DNA of 54,402 nt from Pelotomaculum isophthalicicum JI (GTDB taxonomy: Bacteria; Bacillota; Desulfotomaculia; Desulfotomaculales; Pelotomaculaceae). The stretch lies in the NCBI RefSeq assembly GCF_029478095.1, contig NZ_JAKOAV010000025.1, forward strand, positions 1-54,402, given 5' to 3'. Below the pieces are notes generated by a model, which ran no database searches, had not been told where the DNA came from, and worked only from the letters and a program-made list of their open reading frames with translations. A program made the translations under genes and the position numbers. This document shows positions 35,669 through 44,832 of the stretch, piece by piece (the stretch's first letter is position 1; each line of letters starts with the position of its first letter).

Positions 35669-36424
35669 TTACAATTCCTTTTTCAACCCCAGCGCCGCCA
35701 GTGTGTCTATAAATACTTGTCCGGATTTCTCATGAATAACCAGATCCGCCTGGCTGTCCCTGGGGGTGTCGTCCTGATTGATGATTACCAGTTGTCTGGC
35801 GTAGTCCGGGAGCGAAGCAACCGGATAGACCTGCAGACTGCTTCCGACAACGATAAGAAGCTGGCAGCCTGAAATAGCTTTCGTCGCCTGAAAATAGTCA
35901 TCACCCATCGAATCCTCGAAAAGAACAATATCAGGGCGCAATACACCGTTGCACTTATCACAGCGGGGCGGGTTTTTCCCGGCATCAAATTGGTTGATTA
36001 AATATTCAAAAGGGTAACTATTTTTGCAATCAAAACAATGGCAGGTGCGTAGATGGCCATGCACTTCCCATACTTTTTGCGAGCCGGCCTTGCGATGCAG
36101 CCCGTCAATGTTCTGAGTGATTACCCCAATCAAGAAACCTTCCCGTTCCAATTTAGCCAGGGCATAATGCGCCGGGTTAGGTTCAGCTCCTGAATATGTT
36201 ATCCACCGTTTTAAGTTATTTTGGTAAAATGCCGCCGGATCACGTCGTAGTGCTGAAGTACAGGCAACTTTCATCGGGTCGAACTTATTCCACAGACCTG
36301 TTCCTGGACTGCGGTAATCCGGTATGCCGCTCTCCGTACTGATCCCGGCGCCAGTCAATGCGAAGGTGCGGGAAGACCCTTTTAACAGATTAACAAATGC
36401 ATTAATTTTTTCTTCGTATTTCAT
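35669..36424 (-). CDS. Sir2-family NAD-dependent protein deacylase
   Basis: This is a 251-aa protein starting at ATG 36424 with GAGGTGAG upstream. It has GAGISTESGIPDYRSPG and QNIDGLH for NAD binding, H122 in VHGHL as catalytic base, and two cysteine pairs (C130/C133, C155/C158) for the structural zinc. It removes acetyl or longer acyl groups from lysines, giving nicotinamide and O-acyl-ADP-ribose. It heads the chemosensory operon; CheW follows after 4 bp. Whether it deacylates signalling proteins is open, but acetylation of chemotaxis proteins is known in other bacteria. Confidence 0.93.
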   Translation of the reverse strand: MKYEEKINAFVNLLKGSSRTFALTGAGISTESGIPDYRSPGTGLWNKFDPMKVACTSALRRDPAAFYQNNLKRWITYSGAEPNPAHYALAKLEREGFLIGVITQNIDGLHRKAGSQKVWEVHGHLRTCHCFDCKNSYPFEYLINQFDAGKNPPRCDKCNGVLRPDIVLFEDSMGDDYFQATKAISGCQLLIVVGSSLQVYPVASLPDYARQLVIINQDDTPRDSQADLVIHEKSGQVFIDTLAALGLKKEL

Positions 36425-36465
36425 TATCTCACCTCGTTTTAATAAGTTCACTTATATTCACAGGC

Positions 36466-36494
36466 ATTTTACATTGTATAAAAAAAACTTGCAA
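36466..36494 (-). promoter_or_regulatory. Probable sigma-A promoter of the Sir2-chemosensory operon
   Basis: On the minus strand TTGCAA (36494-36489) and TAAAAT (36471-36466) are separated by 17 bp, 42 bp before the Sir2 start. Confidence 0.5.
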
Positions 36495-36612
36495 TAATAC
36501 TTGATTATATTTTACACCCTTTTTCTCCTAGATAATAATATAAAATCTCTATTCATAATGACAAGTCCCAACCGGCCGGGTAATAATCAGCCTTCATGTT
36601 GGAAATATTATA

Positions 36613-36641
36613 TTGCACAATTCGACAACCAGGAGTATATT
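36613..36641 (+). promoter_or_regulatory. Probable sigma-A promoter of the deacetylase gene at 36685
   Basis: TTGCAC (36613-36618) and TATATT (36636-36641) are 17 bp apart, and the ATG lies 43 bp downstream with AAGGAG before it. Confidence 0.45.
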
Positions 36642-36684
36642 CAATTATATTGCTAGATGACTAAATAGACACAAGGAGTACCCA

Positions 36685-37536
36685 ATGTTTTATAAATGTT
36701 CCATTACATTGCTTATTGGTTTAATATTCCTGGCTAATTGCGCAAATACTCCACTGGTTGCCATAGTTAGTCAAACAGGTAATTCAGACAGTGCTGAAGC
36801 GTCGAATCAACCCTTAACTCCTGTTCAAGTCCCAACCGATCCGCAAACTGCCGGCAAATCGCAGACTGAACCTGCAAAATACGTCTATCTTACTTTCGAT
36901 GACGGGCCCAATTCGTATTATACAGGCATAATTTTAGACATTTTAAAGAAATATGGTGTAAAGGCAAGCTTTTGTGTCATCGGCAACAACATTGAGAAAA
37001 ATCCTGAAGTATTAAAAAGAATTGTCAATGAAGGACATGGTGTGGTCAACCACACCTATTGCCATGATTACGATAAAATTTATGCCAGTCCCAAAGCCTA
37101 CCTGGGAGATCTACAAAAGTGCAACCAGGCAATCGTCTCGTTAACAGGAAAAAATGTTAGAGTGTACCGCGCTCCCGGCGGTGATCCTAAATTAAATAAA
37201 GAAACTTATAATCTGCTAAGCAGAGAAGGTTATACCTCGCTTGGCTGGAATGTTACCTCCGCAGATACCGATCCCAACGGCGCAACACCGGAGCAAATTT
37301 ACGGCAATGTTGCAAATGGGGTTGTTAAAATGGAAAAAATGAATAAGGCGCCAATTATCCTTATGCATGACGGTACCGAAATCAATCGCAGTTTAAGTTC
37401 GCCCGGAACAGCGACGCTTAATTACATAAAGAACCGCGAAAGCGATGTCGCGGCTCTGCCCAAAATAATTGAGTTTTTACAAGCAAAGGGTTACTCCTTT
37501 GCTGTCGTTGACGAAAAAACACCGCCGGCTTGGTAA
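36685..37536 (+). CDS. Exported polysaccharide deacetylase (peptidoglycan deacetylase type)
   Basis: This is a 283-aa protein. A signal peptide ends near LANC at residue 19, a weak lipobox, so it may be a lipoprotein. A Ser/Thr/Pro-rich linker leads to the NodB domain at about 65-275. All five motifs are there: LTFDDGP (D72, D73), NHTYCH (H123, H127), YRAPGG (161-166), GWNVTSADTDP, and ILMHDG. It likely removes N-acetyl groups from peptidoglycan or chitin-like polymers outside the membrane. It is transcribed divergently from the chemosensory operon. Confidence 0.9.
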   Translation: MFYKCSITLLIGLIFLANCANTPLVAIVSQTGNSDSAEASNQPLTPVQVPTDPQTAGKSQTEPAKYVYLTFDDGPNSYYTGIILDILKKYGVKASFCVIGNNIEKNPEVLKRIVNEGHGVVNHTYCHDYDKIYASPKAYLGDLQKCNQAIVSLTGKNVRVYRAPGGDPKLNKETYNLLSREGYTSLGWNVTSADTDPNGATPEQIYGNVANGVVKMEKMNKAPIILMHDGTEINRSLSSPGTATLNYIKNRESDVAALPKIIEFLQAKGYSFAVVDEKTPPAW

Positions 37537-37582
37537 CGGATTCGCCTCCTGCAGCCTGTGGGCGGTCATGCGAGACTCATGC

Positions 37583-38542
37583 TTATCGCTTGTCCGGCTC
37601 AAAACCTTTTAGAGGGTCATTTCCCACAACATTCCTGCCTAAATAAAGGCATACGGCACCCATTAAGATATTTAACAGCGCAAAAGACAGGTAAAACAAA
37701 CTAAGAAAAGATGTGCCGCGCATCAATAAATGCCCTCCATATAACATCAGTCCAAATAAAAAGTAGCTCTTTGCCTTTTCGAAACGAAAAACAGAATTCC
37801 ATATCAAGATAAATATTGTCCGCTTATCATTCACTGCCGGAAAAGATACCCCGGGGGTTGCATCTTTTTCCTGCAATCCTCCTAAGCCTGCTCGCAGAGC
37901 TAAATTCATCATCCCTGACCGGTCTATCAATTTTATATTGATACCTTTACGGGATATTTCTTTGATTATACGTGTCAAACCAGGCGCGTATTCCCCGGTT
38001 GTAACAAATAAGCCGTTTTTATAACCCCCATGGCTCAGCGCGCCGGCAAATGTCCGGATATCAGATTGATTTATTCTATTACCCCCCTCTGTGCGCATAC
38101 ACAGGATTGCTACTGGCACACCCTGATAAATACCGATTAGATCAATTCCTTTTTCTTTATCATTGTCATCGCACTTTCTCGATGTATTTAAACTCAAAGT
38201 CTGAAATTCAGGTATTTTTGCAAATAACTCCAGCACTGTAAGTATAAATTCGTTCCGTGAATTGATTTTCGAGATATCTTCAATAAACTTTTTGCCGGCC
38301 AGCCAAAACCTTCTCTGCTGTTGCCGCTTGCGCCCAATAATATTTAAAAATATCCGCAGCGCCACAGCTTCCAAAACTAGAAGCGGGATAGAAAACATCA
38401 AAGCAGTAAGCAGCTTTTCTACAAGACTTGCAACAAAAAGAAAGTTTACCAACCATAAAAGAAAAAGCCCGCATAATCGATCAAATCGGCGCCCTAAAAC
38501 ACTTCTTGTATCTTCCTTCGGCTCTTTTTTATTATAGAGCAT
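37583..38542 (-). CDS. Membrane protein with a degenerate Mrr-like (PD-(D/E)xK) domain
   Basis: This is a 319-aa protein. Two membrane helices (25-70) precede a cytoplasmic domain at about 95-220 and two more helices near 255-305. The middle part (GIDLIGIYQGVPVAILC, then FVTTGEYAPGL and IKLIDRSGMMNLALRAG) follows the restriction-endonuclease-like Mrr_cat pattern. The metal-binding aspartate is kept (D134), but the QxK positions of active Mrr enzymes read LCM (147-149), so nuclease activity is doubtful. Similar membrane-anchored Mrr-like proteins exist in Firmicutes without known function. It is convergent with the deacetylase gene. Confidence 0.55.
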   Translation of the reverse strand: MLYNKKEPKEDTRSVLGRRFDRLCGLFLLWLVNFLFVASLVEKLLTALMFSIPLLVLEAVALRIFLNIIGRKRQQQRRFWLAGKKFIEDISKINSRNEFILTVLELFAKIPEFQTLSLNTSRKCDDNDKEKGIDLIGIYQGVPVAILCMRTEGGNRINQSDIRTFAGALSHGGYKNGLFVTTGEYAPGLTRIIKEISRKGINIKLIDRSGMMNLALRAGLGGLQEKDATPGVSFPAVNDKRTIFILIWNSVFRFEKAKSYFLFGLMLYGGHLLMRGTSFLSLFYLSFALLNILMGAVCLYLGRNVVGNDPLKGFEPDKR

Positions 38543-38686
38543 TTATAACACCTCAACGTTTTACTATTATCTTGCCCAATAAAATGGAAAAAGTAACATG
38601 CCGACTTTACTAAACTTGTCAGTTCAGGTTATTTAGGTTACAATTCGTTATATAATGTGTAATCAGTTATCACAGGAGGACTTACC

Positions 38687-40192
38687 ATGCTATACGAAAG
38701 CACCAGGGGCCAGTTCAAAAAGATTTTATCAGCTGAAGCAATCAAACTTGGTATTTCACCTGATGGAGGGTTATTCGTTCCTTGTGAAATACCAATGATC
38801 TCCATTAACAGGTTAAAGGAAATGACCAATCAGGACTATCAAGCCCGGGCAGCTGTTATTTTAAAAGAGTACCTCACAGATTATAGTGAAGAAGAAATAG
38901 ATGAGTGTGTTTCATTATCATATAACCAGGAGAAGTTCGATTCGCCAGCTATTGCTCCGGTTCGCCAATTAGACGATTCTCTCTATATTTTAGAGTTGTG
39001 GCATGGTCCTACTTGCGCTTTCAAGGACATGGCCCTGCAAATTCTGCCCCATTTATTGACTAAAGCAGCGGTCAAGACTGGTGATATCTCAACCATTGTG
39101 ATTCTTGTCGCTACTTCTGGCGACACGGGCAAGGCTGCCCTGGAAGGCTTTAAAGACGTACCGCGCACAAGGATTATTGTTTTTTACCCGGAACAAGGAG
39201 TAAGCGCAATGCAGCAACTGCAGATGATTACTCAGGAAGGCAACAATGTGGATGTAGTGGCCGTACGGGGCAACTTTGACGACGCACAAAACGGAGTTAA
39301 AGATATTTTTGGAAACACCGGGTTCAACCAGGATTTGCACAGGAAAAACTACCGTCTTTCTTCTGCCAACTCAATTAACTGGGGACGCTTGGTGCCACAG
39401 GTTGCATATTATTTTTCAGCTTACCTGGACCTGGTAGCCAAAGGAAATGTGACCCTGGGAGAAAAAATAAACTTCGTGGTGCCGACAGGTAATTTCGGCA
39501 ATATTTTATCTGCCTATTACGCTTTGGAGATGGGCTTGCCAATAAGCAGGCTAATTTGCGCTTCCAATGCCAACAATGTCCTCACCGATTTCATTAGGAC
39601 CGGTGTATATAACCGTAAACGGCAGTTCCGGAAGACTATTTCGCCCTCGATGGATATCCTTATCTCCAGTAATCTGGAGCGTCTGCTATATCATCTGAAC
39701 GGTCGCGACCACACCAAAACCAGTGAATGGATGGCTAGTTTAAAAGATTCGGAGAAATACCATGTTGATGAGCTGACCTTCGCACGGATAGATAGACTTT
39801 TTTGGTCCGGATTTGCAAATGACAGCGAAACGATAGAAACAATTCGCTCAATATTTCAAAAATACAGTTACGTAATAGATACTCATACCGGTGTGGGCAT
39901 AAATGTATATAAGAAATACCTTAAAGCCACAGGCGATAAAACAAAAACAATTATAGCATCAACAGCCAGTCCTTTTAAATTCAACACAAGCGTAGTCCAG
40001 GCCGTCCTGGGAGATGACGCGGTACAGAATAAAAACGAGTTTGAACTGTTGGAAATGCTCTCTGTTTTGAGCGGTAATGAAATCCCATTTGGGCTCAAAG
40101 ACCTTGACAAGAAAACCATACTACACCGAAGAACGGTATCAAAAAATAATATGCGTGATGAAGTCAATAATATCTTGCAATCAGCCAATTAG
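38687..40192 (+). CDS. thrC: Threonine synthase
   Basis: This is a 501-aa PLP enzyme that turns O-phosphohomoserine into threonine. It has the N-terminal STRGQFKKILSAEAIKLGISPDGGLFVP, the PLP lysine K113 in HGPTCAFKD, ATSGDTGKAALEGF and VPTGNFGNILSAYYA. The length fits the longer enterobacterial/fungal type. AGGAGG lies 8 nt before the ATG. It is not in the hom-thrB-lysC operon at 43.5-47.2 kb but completes that pathway. A strong hairpin lies 124 bp past the stop. Confidence 0.96.
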   Translation: MLYESTRGQFKKILSAEAIKLGISPDGGLFVPCEIPMISINRLKEMTNQDYQARAAVILKEYLTDYSEEEIDECVSLSYNQEKFDSPAIAPVRQLDDSLYILELWHGPTCAFKDMALQILPHLLTKAAVKTGDISTIVILVATSGDTGKAALEGFKDVPRTRIIVFYPEQGVSAMQQLQMITQEGNNVDVVAVRGNFDDAQNGVKDIFGNTGFNQDLHRKNYRLSSANSINWGRLVPQVAYYFSAYLDLVAKGNVTLGEKINFVVPTGNFGNILSAYYALEMGLPISRLICASNANNVLTDFIRTGVYNRKRQFRKTISPSMDILISSNLERLLYHLNGRDHTKTSEWMASLKDSEKYHVDELTFARIDRLFWSGFANDSETIETIRSIFQKYSYVIDTHTGVGINVYKKYLKATGDKTKTIIASTASPFKFNTSVVQAVLGDDAVQNKNEFELLEMLSVLSGNEIPFGLKDLDKKTILHRRTVSKNNMRDEVNNILQSAN

Positions 40193-40315
40193 CTAATTGC
40201 AACTACCCTATCGCAGTTATTAAGAAACAAACTAGTGTTTTAAAATATATTACAAGTATCGTATAGCAACACATATTTTATTGATCATTTGACTGAATAT
40301 GACAATAAATAATAT

Positions 40316-40346
40316 AAAAGGACCCTAAATTATTGTGGGTCCTTTT
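40316..40346. terminator. Bidirectional terminator between thrC and the 108-aa gene
   Basis: AAAAGGACCC (40316-40325) pairs perfectly with GGGTCCTTTT (40337-40346), giving T-runs on both strands. It serves thrC from the left and the convergent minus-strand gene from the right, whose stop codon lies inside the loop. Confidence 0.85.
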
Positions 40347-40656
40347 GCATCTTATCAATATTGACATACAAAGCTCTTTCTTTTTCGTCATATTCAGCAT
40401 GGAATTTACCTTTCGCAGTAATTCCAAAGTGATTAAAAAACCCCCTGCCAAATACCTTGGTCTTCTTTATGTTTTGACCTTCACTACTGGCTTTTATCCT
40501 GATAACATTAGATTCCGGGTCAAAAGCCAGTTCAACTTTGCCGACACTCAGTTTTTCACGGGCATATTTGTTCAATACCATAGAATTCTTTGAAATCGTG
40601 ACCAATGGTAACTTAGGCACTCGCTCGCCACGTGGTTTATAAATTTCAAATGCCAT
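40330..40656 (-). CDS. Conserved hypothetical protein, 108 aa
   Basis: AGGAGTGTG lies upstream of the ATG. The protein begins AFEIYKPRGERVPKLPLVTISKNSMVLNKYAREKL, then ELAFDPESNVIRIKA, FGRGFFNHFGI and ERALYVNID. I recognise the general plan of small clostridial proteins of two beta-rich halves that start this way, but not a function. The swapped strand pattern recalls AbrB/SpoVT-type DNA-binding proteins; that is weak. It is a single-gene unit convergent with thrC. Confidence 0.65.
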   Translation of the reverse strand: MAFEIYKPRGERVPKLPLVTISKNSMVLNKYAREKLSVGKVELAFDPESNVIRIKASSEGQNIKKTKVFGRGFFNHFGITAKGKFHAEYDEKERALYVNIDKMQKDPQ

Positions 40657-40964
40657 ATTTCACACTCCTATTTTTTACATCAAATAAATTATAAATTGAA
40701 AACTGGTAATTGTCAATCTTTATGTAAAATAAAGAATTAAATTATCTTTTTAGTATAAATATCAATATATTTATCTGAGTATAAAATAAATCCTTTTCAA
40801 TGCAATATTATGATTGTCAATTGGTAACCTGTTATACTTATGACCCATATTAATATTTATTTTTGCTGACAGCGGAAAACCGACAATAATCAGGTTTTTT
40901 ATGAATATTGGCAGGAAATTAGACTTTTACGGGGAAGTTATTCTATAATAGAGGTGTTTAAATT
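40657..40964. other. AT-rich divergent intergenic region
   Basis: This 308-bp gap separates the 108-aa gene from the HD-GYP gene. It must hold both promoters. TATAAT (40944-40949) lies only 15 bp before the HD-GYP ATG, too close to be its sole -10 box. I see no RNA gene or strong hairpin. Confidence 0.5.
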
Positions 40965-42110
40965 ATGCGTAGAGTTCCGAGTACTGCGCTTCGTCCAGGG
41001 ATGAGAGTTGGTCATGCTATATATAACAGCAATGGCGAAATACTATTAAACAGTCATGTTATTTTAAAAAAAAGTTATATTGATAGTTTAATAAAAATGG
41101 GTATACCCGCCATTTATATTATCGATGAAAGTCTGCCGGACTTTTATGTGGAAGATATTATTGATGAAAAAACCAGAGTTGATACAATAAGGTTAACCAA
41201 AAATATTCTTAAAGACACGGACTTTGCCAAGTCACCCTTGAATAAAGCGCATCTTTCCGAAGCGAGAAAAAACATTGTTGATATTATCGACCAGTTACTG
41301 GAGAAGCAATATTTAATGGTCAACATGGTTGACATACGTAGTTTTGATGATTATCTCTTTGGTCATTCAGTCAATGTTTGTGTACTTTCACTGATTACAG
41401 GCATATCACTGGGATATAATAAAACGAAATTAATGCTCCTGGGTATGGGCGCCCTGATGCATGATATCGGTAAAACCTTGATCCCGGCAAAACTACTAAA
41501 CAAACCGGGCACGCTAACAACTGATGAATTCAATGTAGTTAAACAGCATTCAGAGTTAGGTTATACGATTCTATCAAATTGCGAACCGCATATTAAAAAA
41601 ATATCTGCATTGATCGCGTTACAGCACCATGAACGATTTAACGGTGAAGGATATCCGCAAGGTCTCTGCGGGTTAAAATCAGAGATTCACGAGTTTTCTC
41701 AAATTACCGGAATAGCGGACGTATACGATGCCATGACTGCAGATAGGGTGTACCGGAAAGCCCACCCGCCATATGAAGCTTACGAAATGTTGGCCGGTTC
41801 GGGGAATTTCTTTTTTGATTATAAACTTGTCAGGTCCTTTCTCTCCAACATAGCCGCTTACCCCGCGGGTTCGCTGGTGCGCCTCAGCACCAATGAAATC
41901 GCCATGGTTACTGAAACTGCTAAAGGATATTCTTTATACCCCAAAATAATAATAATATTTGACGCTGAGGAAAAACGTTTAGAAAAACCAGTTGAGATTG
42001 ACTTGTCAAAACAAAATACTGTAACAATAACCAAAGTACTGGAATATGAAGAAATTCAAGGATTTAAAATACAGGATGAAGGGCAATTTGACAAAGCTTA
42101 CGGGATATAG
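40965..42110 (+). CDS. HD-GYP domain protein, predicted cyclic-di-GMP phosphodiesterase
   Basis: This is a 381-aa protein. The N-terminal 115 residues (STALRPGMRVGHAIYNSNGEILL, ILKKSYIDSLIKMGI) are the usual leader of HD-GYP proteins and may sense or dimerise. The catalytic domain has HDIGK (166-170), HHERFNGEGYP (221-231) with the intact GYP, and ADVYDAMTADRVYR. It should hydrolyse cyclic-di-GMP to GMP, opposing the GGDEF protein at 27638. GAGGTG lies 8 nt before the ATG. Its 3' end overlaps the convergent NlpC/P60 gene by 13 bp. Confidence 0.92.
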   Translation: MRRVPSTALRPGMRVGHAIYNSNGEILLNSHVILKKSYIDSLIKMGIPAIYIIDESLPDFYVEDIIDEKTRVDTIRLTKNILKDTDFAKSPLNKAHLSEARKNIVDIIDQLLEKQYLMVNMVDIRSFDDYLFGHSVNVCVLSLITGISLGYNKTKLMLLGMGALMHDIGKTLIPAKLLNKPGTLTTDEFNVVKQHSELGYTILSNCEPHIKKISALIALQHHERFNGEGYPQGLCGLKSEIHEFSQITGIADVYDAMTADRVYRKAHPPYEAYEMLAGSGNFFFDYKLVRSFLSNIAAYPAGSLVRLSTNEIAMVTETAKGYSLYPKIIIIFDAEEKRLEKPVEIDLSKQNTVTITKVLEYEEIQGFKIQDEGQFDKAYGI

Positions 42111-43162
42111 CGTTTTGCTCCCCAATATTCTCTAATGTAAGCTCCACTGTCTATTGCGTCTATCTGCACTGAAGAACTGCTGTTGGGTGAATGGATCATC
42201 ATACCGTTGCCGATATACATAGCTACATGATGGATTTGCCCCTGTCCTTCTTTGGCCGCGAAAAAAAGCAGATCGCCCGGTAAAAGGTCGGATTTATCTA
42301 CCATTTGACCTTCCCTTGCCTGTTCGTGAGCATCCCTGGGAATGGATATGCCTTGAGACTGGTAGAGGCGCATGGTATATCCGGAACAGTCAAAACCGTA
42401 AGAAGATGTACCGGCCCAAATGTACCGCAGTCCGAGAAAGCTCATTGCCTCATTTACAATATCCCCCGCGGAAAAAGTCAATTCACTTGTTTTCTTAACA
42501 TCCTGGCGCGGCAGGTATCCGGTACCGCCATCGGGTAGCCGAACCGCAACATTATATGTTTTCTCTTCCAGCAACGGAAGCCTGGTCTGGTAACAGAGTT
42601 CTGTAACAACCTCGGTTAATTCTTGATTTGCATAAAGTTTGGTCAGCGGTTTTGCAACAACAATATTGGGCCGGGTTTCTAAATCGCTTAGATAAGACTG
42701 CTCAGTGATAACATGAACTGCCGGTACCCAGCCAGGATAGCCCAATTCGTTGAGGCTGCTTTTTTGTTTGGCAGCCGCTACTCTTAGCCATTCACCGCAC
42801 CGCTCCAAGATTACTACCGGCTCCCCATAAAGCGCCTGGGTTTCTGCCTTTCCAACCAGCCATAACCGCATCTCGGTGTCCATACCGGCTGCCCAAACAG
42901 CCGGGTTGCTGGGTTTTTCCAGAAGAAAGTGATCATAATCGCGGAGTTGGCCAGGATTTGACCAAAGCATGGTGACCGGCTCAGTTATGGCTCCACGCGA
43001 AAGCCCTGCCTGAGTGTCTGTTCCCGACATTTCGACAGGCGCCACCGGTTTGGCTGGTACAACGTCTTGTCCCGGCTCCGGACCCGGCGTCAACCTGCAT
43101 GACATTAACATTAATAATGTCATGGTAGAAAGCAATAAAATACCTCTGCGAGGATATTTCAT
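42098..43162 (-). CDS. SH3 / NlpC-P60 peptidoglycan endopeptidase lipoprotein
   Basis: This is a 354-aa protein. The signal peptide ends in the lipobox LMSC with C22 as the lipid anchor. Two SH3b-like regions (about 95-220; GYPGWVPAVHV, GTGYLPRQDV) precede the NlpC/P60 domain (230-354), which has GFDCSGYTMRLYQ (C259), QIHHVAMYIGNG (H312) and MMIHSPN (H324). It cleaves peptide stems of peptidoglycan, probably gamma-D-Glu-diamino acid bonds. The architecture resembles YkfC and DvLysin-type enzymes. It is convergent with the HD-GYP gene. Confidence 0.92.
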   Translation of the reverse strand: MKYPRRGILLLSTMTLLMLMSCRLTPGPEPGQDVVPAKPVAPVEMSGTDTQAGLSRGAITEPVTMLWSNPGQLRDYDHFLLEKPSNPAVWAAGMDTEMRLWLVGKAETQALYGEPVVILERCGEWLRVAAAKQKSSLNELGYPGWVPAVHVITEQSYLSDLETRPNIVVAKPLTKLYANQELTEVVTELCYQTRLPLLEEKTYNVAVRLPDGGTGYLPRQDVKKTSELTFSAGDIVNEAMSFLGLRYIWAGTSSYGFDCSGYTMRLYQSQGISIPRDAHEQAREGQMVDKSDLLPGDLLFFAAKEGQGQIHHVAMYIGNGMMIHSPNSSSSVQIDAIDSGAYIREYWGAKRYIP

Positions 43163-43253
43163 TTAATATTGCACCTGCTATCCTGTTTGATGATAATTTA
43201 AAACTATTATATACTGAATAAATGCGTTTCAGTCCTAAACCTCTCTTCTTAGT

Positions 43254-43541
<288 letters not shown>

Positions 43542-43555
43542 GTACCCAAAAATTT

Positions 43556-44767
43556 TTATTCTGCCAGGTTGAATTTATTGTGCAGGGTTTGTACAGCCTT
43601 TTTTGCCTCACTTGCTTCGATAACACAGGATGTTTTAATTTCAGAAGTACTAATCATTTCCAGGTTAATTCCTTCTTTCGCAAGCGCTTCAAACATCATG
43701 GCGGCCACACCCGGGTTGCTGACCATGCCGGCGCCCACGATGGAAACCTTGGCCACGCTGTCTTTGCTGGTAACTCCACTGGCGCCAATCTCCGGCAAGA
43801 GGCCTTCAACGACGGACAATGCTTTCTTTAAATCGCTCTGCGAGCATGTGAAGGATATATCATTCCTTTCGTCCCTTGTAGCGCTTTGAATAATCATATC
43901 GACGTTTATTTTTTCATCAGCTAGCGACTTAAACAATTTATAGGCAATACCTGGCTTATCAAATACATCATACAACCCTATCTTGGCAACATTTAGATCA
44001 TACGCCACACCGGTAACCACAAGTGATCTCTCCATACTGTCTACCTCCCTTACTATTGTCCCTGAATTAAGATTAAAACTTGAACGCACATGCAGCGGTA
44101 TCCCGTATTGCATAGCCAGTTCCACCGAGCGTGGGTGCAGCACTACCGCTCCCAGGTTGGCAAGTTCCAACATTTCATCATAAGAGACTACGTCAAGCTT
44201 GCGGGCTTCTGTGACAATCCTTGGATCCGTGGTGTAAACCCCGTCAACGTCAGTATAAATCTCGCACAGATCAGCCTTTAAAGCAGCGGCTAGAGCCACT
44301 GCTGTGGTGTCCGAGCCACCACGGCCGAGAGTAGTTATATCATTCTTTTCATTTATTCCTTGAAAACCAGCTACTATAACAATATTGCCCCCGTCAATTT
44401 CTTTTTGCAACCGGGCAGTATTAACATCCAATATTCTAGCCTTTGTATGTGCATTATCAGTCATAATACCTGCTTGCGCCCCGGTAAGAGAAATTACCGG
44501 CGCCCCCAGTTCCTTGACGGCCATGGCAAGAAGCGCTATTGAAACCTGCTCCCCCGTTGATAAAATAACATCCATTTCCCTTTCCGGCGGGCTGTCGGTT
44601 ATACTCTCGACCAAATTGATTAAATCATCAGTCGTGTCGCCCATCGCTGATACAACAACTACTACACTATGACCTTCAGCCCGTACATCATTAACCCGCC
44701 GGGCAACCCGCCGGATTCGTTCGGCGTCGGCCACCGAACTGCCCCCGTATTTCTGCACAACTAACAA
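43556..44767 (-). CDS. lysC: Aspartate kinase
   Basis: This is a 403-aa protein, first enzyme of the aspartate family (Lys, Met, Thr). KYGGSSVADAERI, the kinase motif LGRGGSDTTAVALAAALKADLCEIYTDVDGVYTTDPR and two C-terminal ACT domains (VAYDLNVAKIGLYDVFDKPGIAYKLF; VSIVGAGMVSNPGVAAMMFEAL) are all present, so feedback control by Lys and/or Thr is expected. It is the last gene of the hom-thrB-lysC operon, 65 bp after thrB. Confidence 0.96.
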   Translation of the reverse strand: MLVVQKYGGSSVADAERIRRVARRVNDVRAEGHSVVVVVSAMGDTTDDLINLVESITDSPPEREMDVILSTGEQVSIALLAMAVKELGAPVISLTGAQAGIMTDNAHTKARILDVNTARLQKEIDGGNIVIVAGFQGINEKNDITTLGRGGSDTTAVALAAALKADLCEIYTDVDGVYTTDPRIVTEARKLDVVSYDEMLELANLGAVVLHPRSVELAMQYGIPLHVRSSFNLNSGTIVREVDSMERSLVVTGVAYDLNVAKIGLYDVFDKPGIAYKLFKSLADEKINVDMIIQSATRDERNDISFTCSQSDLKKALSVVEGLLPEIGASGVTSKDSVAKVSIVGAGMVSNPGVAAMMFEALAKEGINLEMISTSEIKTSCVIEASEAKKAVQTLHNKFNLAE

Positions 44768-44832
44768 TAATATCGCCTGCCCTTTCAGTCCGGTGTTTTA
44801 GCCGGACGTTAATATGATTGATATCAAAAATT

